Assembly (NCBI GenBank): GCA_025964635.1 | Contig: JAOPYP010000279.1 | Location: 1-5,974, forward strand | Source of the DNA: Actinomycetes bacterium | GTDB taxonomy: Bacteria > Actinomycetota > Actinomycetes > Streptosporangiales > Streptosporangiaceae | Length of the DNA stretch: 5,974 nucleotides | Reading direction: 5' to 3' | Translations under genes and position numbers: made by a program | The notes under the pieces: model-generated | The model's database searches: none | What the model saw: only the letters and a program-made list of their open reading frames with translations | What the model was told of the DNA's origin: nothing | Part shown: piece after piece, positions 5,451-5,974 of the stretch | Layout of the letters: the number at the start of each line of letters is the position of its first letter | Numbering within the stretch: the first letter of the stretch is position 1

Positions 5451-5974
5451 CCACTGTGGCCGAGCTTGAGCTGACTCCCCGGGCCGAGCAGACCCGGGCG
5501 GCGATTGTGACGGCGGCCCTGCGGCTGTTCCGGGAGAACGGGTACGAGGCGACCACCATGCGGGCCATCGCCCGGGAAGCCGAGGTCTCGACCGGCAACG
5601 CCTACTACTACTTCAGCTCCAAGGAAGAACTCGTCCAGCAGTTCTACGCGAGTAACCAGGCGGATCACCTGGCGGCCTGCCGTGAGGTGCTGGACCGCGA
5701 GACCGATTTCGCCGCCCGGCTGCACGGTACCCTCCGCGCGCTGATCGACGTGTCCGCGCCTTACCACGAGTTCGCGGCCCGTTTCTTCAAGTACGCAGCG
5801 GAGCCGCGCAGCCCACTGAGCCCGTTCAGCAAGGAATCGAGCCCGGCCCGGGACGCGTCCATCGTGATGTACGGCGAGCTGATCGACGGCTCTCACATCA
5901 AGATCGACCGCGAGCTGCGCGCCCAGCTGCCCGAGCTGCTCTGGCTGTACTCCCTCGGCGTGATCCTCTACTGG
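5447..5974 (+). CDS. TetR-family transcriptional regulator (3' end cut by the window)
   Basis: This is a predicted homodimeric DNA-binding repressor. The window holds 176 codons without a stop, and the frame runs off the end; typical members have 190-220 residues, so only a short C-terminal piece is missing. The N-terminal helix-turn-helix is clear at about 15-67: TRAAIVTAALRLFRENGYEA (16-35), TTMRAIAREAEVSTGNAYYY (36-55) and FSSKEELVQQFY (56-67), the usual TetR signature with the YYYF recognition-helix end. The rest (about 70-176) is helical, variable and presumably binds a ligand and forms the dimer; it gives no hint of which ligand. The gene overlaps the membrane-protein gene by 4 nt and shares its operator region, so it very probably represses its own operon by binding the two TTGAAC-NN-GTTCAA dyads. 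That pairing is inferred from proximity and family habit. Similar regulators can also control distant genes. Confidence 0.93.
   Translation, partial: MTTVAELELTPRAEQTRAAIVTAALRLFRENGYEATTMRAIAREAEVSTGNAYYYFSSKEELVQQFYASNQADHLAACREVLDRETDFAARLHGTLRALIDVSAPYHEFAARFFKYAAEPRSPLSPFSKESSPARDASIVMYGELIDGSHIKIDRELRAQLPELLWLYSLGVILYW

Noticed and set aside
5171..5896. Minus-strand open frame of 241 codons opposite the membrane-protein and TetR genes
   Set aside because: It is antisense to two well-supported coupled genes and its translation resembles no family.

Overview
The window is GC-rich DNA, roughly 70% by eye, with strong third-position G/C bias, GTG and TTG start codons and purine-rich Shine-Dalgarno sites. 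This points to a high-GC actinobacterium, probably a filamentous actinomycete; I cannot name a genus. No rRNA, recognisable tRNA, CRISPR array, insertion sequence or integrase is visible.

Left part, rightward: a complete class II lysyl-tRNA synthetase (103-1671, GTG start). Its motif 2 and motif 3 sequences differ from those of the common bacterial housekeeping enzyme, so it may be a second or divergent LysRS. It ends 19 nt short of a convergent gene; two small GC-only hairpins sit at that junction.

Middle, leftward: three genes that read as one probable transcription unit. In transcription order they are (i) a 341-residue protein with two predicted ABM-like (dimeric alpha/beta barrel) domains followed by a SnoaL/NTF2-like domain (4598-3573), (ii) a YfcE/MJ0936-type metallophosphoesterase with a full set of metal-ligand motifs (3491-2991), and (iii) a 12-helix MFS exporter-type permease (2944-1691). 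The gaps are 81 and 46 nt. The set resembles a small detoxification, redox or secondary-metabolite module, but no substrate can be read from the sequence.

Right part, rightward: about 300 bp without a convincing gene leads into an AT-rich island holding two copies of the operator-like dyad TTGAAC-NN-GTTCAA, centred 51 bp apart around a candidate promoter. Behind it lie a 147-residue three-helix membrane protein (5007-5450) and a TetR-family regulator that overlaps it by 4 nt (5447 to the window end, truncated). The simplest reading is an autoregulated two-gene operon: the TetR protein binds the twin dyads and represses itself and the membrane protein until an unknown ligand releases it.

The best leads are the twin-operator/membrane-protein/TetR unit, the divergent LysRS, and the ABM-ABM-SnoaL fusion. 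Nothing here proves a wholly new system.
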